Notes under the pieces: generated by a model
Database searches by the model: none
The model's input: only the letters and a program-made list of their open reading frames with translations
What the model was told of the DNA's origin: nothing
Part shown: positions 13,139 to 14,594 of the stretch, in pieces
Numbering within the stretch: the stretch's first letter is position 1
Layout: every line of letters begins with the position of its first letter
Assembly: GCA_910587835.1 (NCBI GenBank)
Contig: CAJUNQ010000084.1
Coordinates: 1-14,594, forward strand
Length of the DNA: 14,594 nt
Reading direction: 5' to 3'
From: an uncultured Oscillospiraceae bacterium
Lineage (GTDB): Bacteria; Bacillota; Clostridia; Oscillospirales; Acutalibacteraceae
Position numbers and translations under genes: made by a program

Positions 13139-14080
13139 GTGGTCAACATTTTTGATTGGTTAGGCGACATCCTCGGCGGCATAGGAAGTGCTGTCGGCGG
13201 GGTGTTCGACACGATTGGAGAGCAGGTCTCGGCGGCTATATGGGACGCCATGATCCGATGGTTCTACAACACGATTTTCGATGCGGCCAGCGATTTCTTC
13301 ACCATGATGGGAAATATGGGAGCTGACATTTTCGACCTGAACTGGGTCAGCGCGACCATATCTCTGTTTACACTTTTCGGCTGGTCGCTGTTCATCGCGG
13401 GGACTGTCGTAGCCGTGTTTGATGTGGCTATAGAATACCAGACCGGCAGGGCCAGCGTCAAGACCACGGCAATAAACGTCCTGAAGGGCTTTTTCGCTTG
13501 TTCGCTCATAGGTATTCTGCCAGTGGAACTGTATAAATTCTGCATCAGTTTGCAAAACACTTTCGCGGGGGATTTAACCCGCATCTTCTCCGGGCAGCAG
13601 GCACAAGGACTGTCTGAGCAGAGCATTGCCATCCTAACGGCGAACTTTGTGCTGCCTCAGAATACGGTGATAGGGTTGTTCGAGTTGCTGGCTCTGGTGG
13701 CTTTCGCTTACTGCGTGGTGAAGATATTTTTTGCCAACATCAAGCGTGGGGGAATTCTCCTTATCCAGATGGCGGTGGGGGCGCTCTATATGTTTTCGGT
13801 TCCCAGAGGCTATACGGATGGCTTCAACCAGTGGGTCAAGCAAATTATAGCGTTGTGTTTAACTGCATTTTTGCAGACAACTTTGCTGTTTCTGGGCCTG
13901 CTGACGTTCTCGGACAATATACTGCTGGCTATGGGAATCATGCTGGCAGCGGGCGAGGTGCCGAGGATCGCCCAGCAGTTTGGGCTGGATTCCAGCGTCA
14001 AGGTGAATATGATGAGCGTGGTTCATGCCACCAGCACGGCGGTCAATATGACACGGTCGGTGGCAAGGGCCATAGCGTGA
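13139..14080 (+). CDS. TrbL/VirB6-like polytopic conjugation membrane protein
   Basis: This protein of about 310 aa is an integral membrane component of the mating channel, of the TrbL/VirB6 type found in Firmicute ICEs. The N-terminus is an amphipathic glycine-rich stretch (DWLGDILGGIGSAVGGVFD). Hydrophobic segments lie near residues 68-98, 108-130, 168-195, 200-220, 230-256 and 258-272. The C-terminus is a soluble, Ser/Thr-rich segment. Length and topology fit the family. The start is problematic: AGGAGG (13134-13139) overlaps the only canonical upstream start, GTG 13139, whereas the codon at optimal spacing is ATT 13148. An ATT start, or a lost ATG, is likely. It is followed after 7 nt by the next gene, so they are co-transcribed. 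Confidence 0.85.
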   Translation: MVNIFDWLGDILGGIGSAVGGVFDTIGEQVSAAIWDAMIRWFYNTIFDAASDFFTMMGNMGADIFDLNWVSATISLFTLFGWSLFIAGTVVAVFDVAIEYQTGRASVKTTAINVLKGFFACSLIGILPVELYKFCISLQNTFAGDLTRIFSGQQAQGLSEQSIAILTANFVLPQNTVIGLFELLALVAFAYCVVKIFFANIKRGGILLIQMAVGALYMFSVPRGYTDGFNQWVKQIIALCLTAFLQTTLLFLGLLTFSDNILLAMGIMLAAGEVPRIAQQFGLDSSVKVNMMSVVHATSTAVNMTRSVARAIA

Positions 14081-14087
14081 GGTGCCT

Positions 14088-14465
14088 ATGAAAGATAATC
14101 TGGAACTGGAGCGGGGCGACATCGCCATCGACCGGGACATGGACGTGGACTGCGATATCGGGCAGGAGATCACGGTCTATATCGAGACTTGGTTCGATGT
14201 GGATAAGAAATTTGGTGTTCACACCAGCGCGGACGAGGGCACTTGGCTCAATATGTATGGTAAGTTCAATCCGTTCGAGGACACTCTGCGTATCGAGTGC
14301 GAGATCTGCCGGGATGACGGCTCCTCGTACTTTGACTATGAGCCGACCGCCACTGAATCGCAGCTCATCAAGGACATGATCACGAAAAAAATCAAGGAAG
14401 AATACGACCAAACGCCCCAAGAATTCTGCGAAGAAATCGCCGAGGGGCCGGTCATGGGAGACTAA
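14088..14465 (+). CDS. Small acidic protein of unknown function in the transfer operon
   Basis: This 125-aa protein is soluble and strongly acidic (KDNLELERGDIAIDRDMDVDCD near the start). I do not recognise it. A predicted beta-rich core (ITVYIETWFDVDKKFGV, then TWLNMYGKFNP, then LRIECEICRDD) is followed by a helix (ESQLIKDMITKKIKEEY) and an acidic end. The start is ATG 14088, with GAGG 5 nt upstream; GTG 14082 lies within that site. It begins 7 nt after the TrbL/VirB6-like stop, so it belongs to the same operon. ICE transfer operons often have a small protein here between the VirB6-like protein and PrgI/VirB4; a chaperone or accessory role is only a guess. Confidence 0.8.
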   Translation: MKDNLELERGDIAIDRDMDVDCDIGQEITVYIETWFDVDKKFGVHTSADEGTWLNMYGKFNPFEDTLRIECEICRDDGSSYFDYEPTATESQLIKDMITKKIKEEYDQTPQEFCEEIAEGPVMGD

Positions 14466-14487
14466 CTATTAAAAGTCAAGCCCCAAA

Positions 14488-14594
14488 ATGAGAAAAATTG
14501 GAAATCGACGAAGAGTGGTGAAGGGCATGGAAAAAAGAGCGTCTCGCGGCGCTCTGAGAAGCAGTATGGATGATGTGGTCAAGAGACGGGCTGG
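14488..14594 (+). CDS. Start of a further gene, cut by the window edge
   Basis: An open frame runs to the edge from ATG 14488 or ATG 14527. The visible residues (MEKRASRGALRSSMDDVVKRR from 14527) are very basic. ATG 14527 has AAGGG almost adjacent, and ATG 14488 has no clear Shine-Dalgarno, so the start is open. Too short to assign; position suggests a transfer gene. Confidence 0.35.
   Translation, partial: MRKIGNRRRVVKGMEKRASRGALRSSMDDVVKRRA

Larger units (their letters stand above)
1451..14594 (+). mobile_element. Partial integrative conjugative element (left part, open to the right)
   Basis: From 1451 on, all genes are co-directional and match the accessory and transfer content known from Clostridia ICEs: DUF4314, C5- and D12-type DNA methyltransferases, a DUF1281-like protein, AbrB-like regulators, a sortase-anchored VaFE/CnaB adhesin, a VirB2-like small membrane protein and a TrbL/VirB6-like protein. 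No integrase, relaxase, coupling protein or VirB4 ATPase is in the window; they would be expected to the right. The left boundary is inferred to lie between the tRNA-Pro 3' end and 1450. A genomic island with conjugation remnants is the alternative. Confidence 0.6.

Overview
The window looks like chromosomal DNA plus a large part of an integrative conjugative element (ICE) from a moderately GC-rich gut-type Firmicute, probably class Clostridia (Oscillospiraceae or Lachnospiraceae-like). This rests on the strong Gram-positive Shine-Dalgarno sites, the DUF4314 / DUF1281-like / phage-type methyltransferase / AbrB gene set typical of Clostridia ICEs, the sortase-anchored thioester adhesin, and the small VirB2-like and TrbL/VirB6-like membrane proteins. 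All supported genes are on the + strand.

Layout. Positions 1-1205 look chromosomal: a 17-bp perfect inverted repeat (10-109), a NUDIX hydrolase, a 66-aa protein of unknown function whose ribosome binding site sits in a strong hairpin, and a complete tRNA-Pro(GGG) with its own promoter and terminator. Positions 1205-1450 hold no gene but two strong terminator-like hairpins. From 1451 on, the content is element-like. First comes an early/anti-defence type module: an unrecognised acidic protein, a DUF4314 protein, a cytosine-C5 methyltransferase, a DUF1281/YubB-like protein, a D12-class adenine methyltransferase and two small AbrB-like regulators. Next is a cell-surface module: a proline-rich lipoprotein and a giant (about 1732 aa) thioester adhesin with about eight CnaB/SpaA-like domains, four VaFE/TQ repeats and an NPQTG sorting signal. 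Last is the start of the type IV secretion module: a DUF4406-like enzyme, a DUF3852/VirB2-like small membrane protein, a TrbL/VirB6-like channel protein, a small acidic protein and the beginning of one more gene. Integrase, relaxase, VirD4 and VirB4 are not in the window.

The most notable observations are these. (1) Both DNA methyltransferase genes are full length and in frame but for exactly one nonsense codon each (TGA at 2934, TAG at 5042), placed between essential motifs. (2) Terminator-like hairpins recur directly in front of co-directional genes, with little room for promoters; one contains the methyltransferase start codon in its loop. This invites the hypothesis of attenuation or processive antitermination across the module. 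(3) A multi-domain thioester adhesin with a degenerate CnaB domain sits directly upstream of the conjugation genes, overlapping the next one by 4 bp, so a role in mating-cell contact is plausible. (4) The membrane channel gene has its Shine-Dalgarno optimally spaced to an ATT codon rather than to a normal start.

How the genes may work together: the first module would modify or protect element DNA on entry into a new host (now perhaps crippled), the AbrB-like pair would regulate, the lipoprotein and adhesin would mediate surface contact, and the membrane proteins would form part of the mating channel. Family assignments come from reading motifs by eye; no database search was run.
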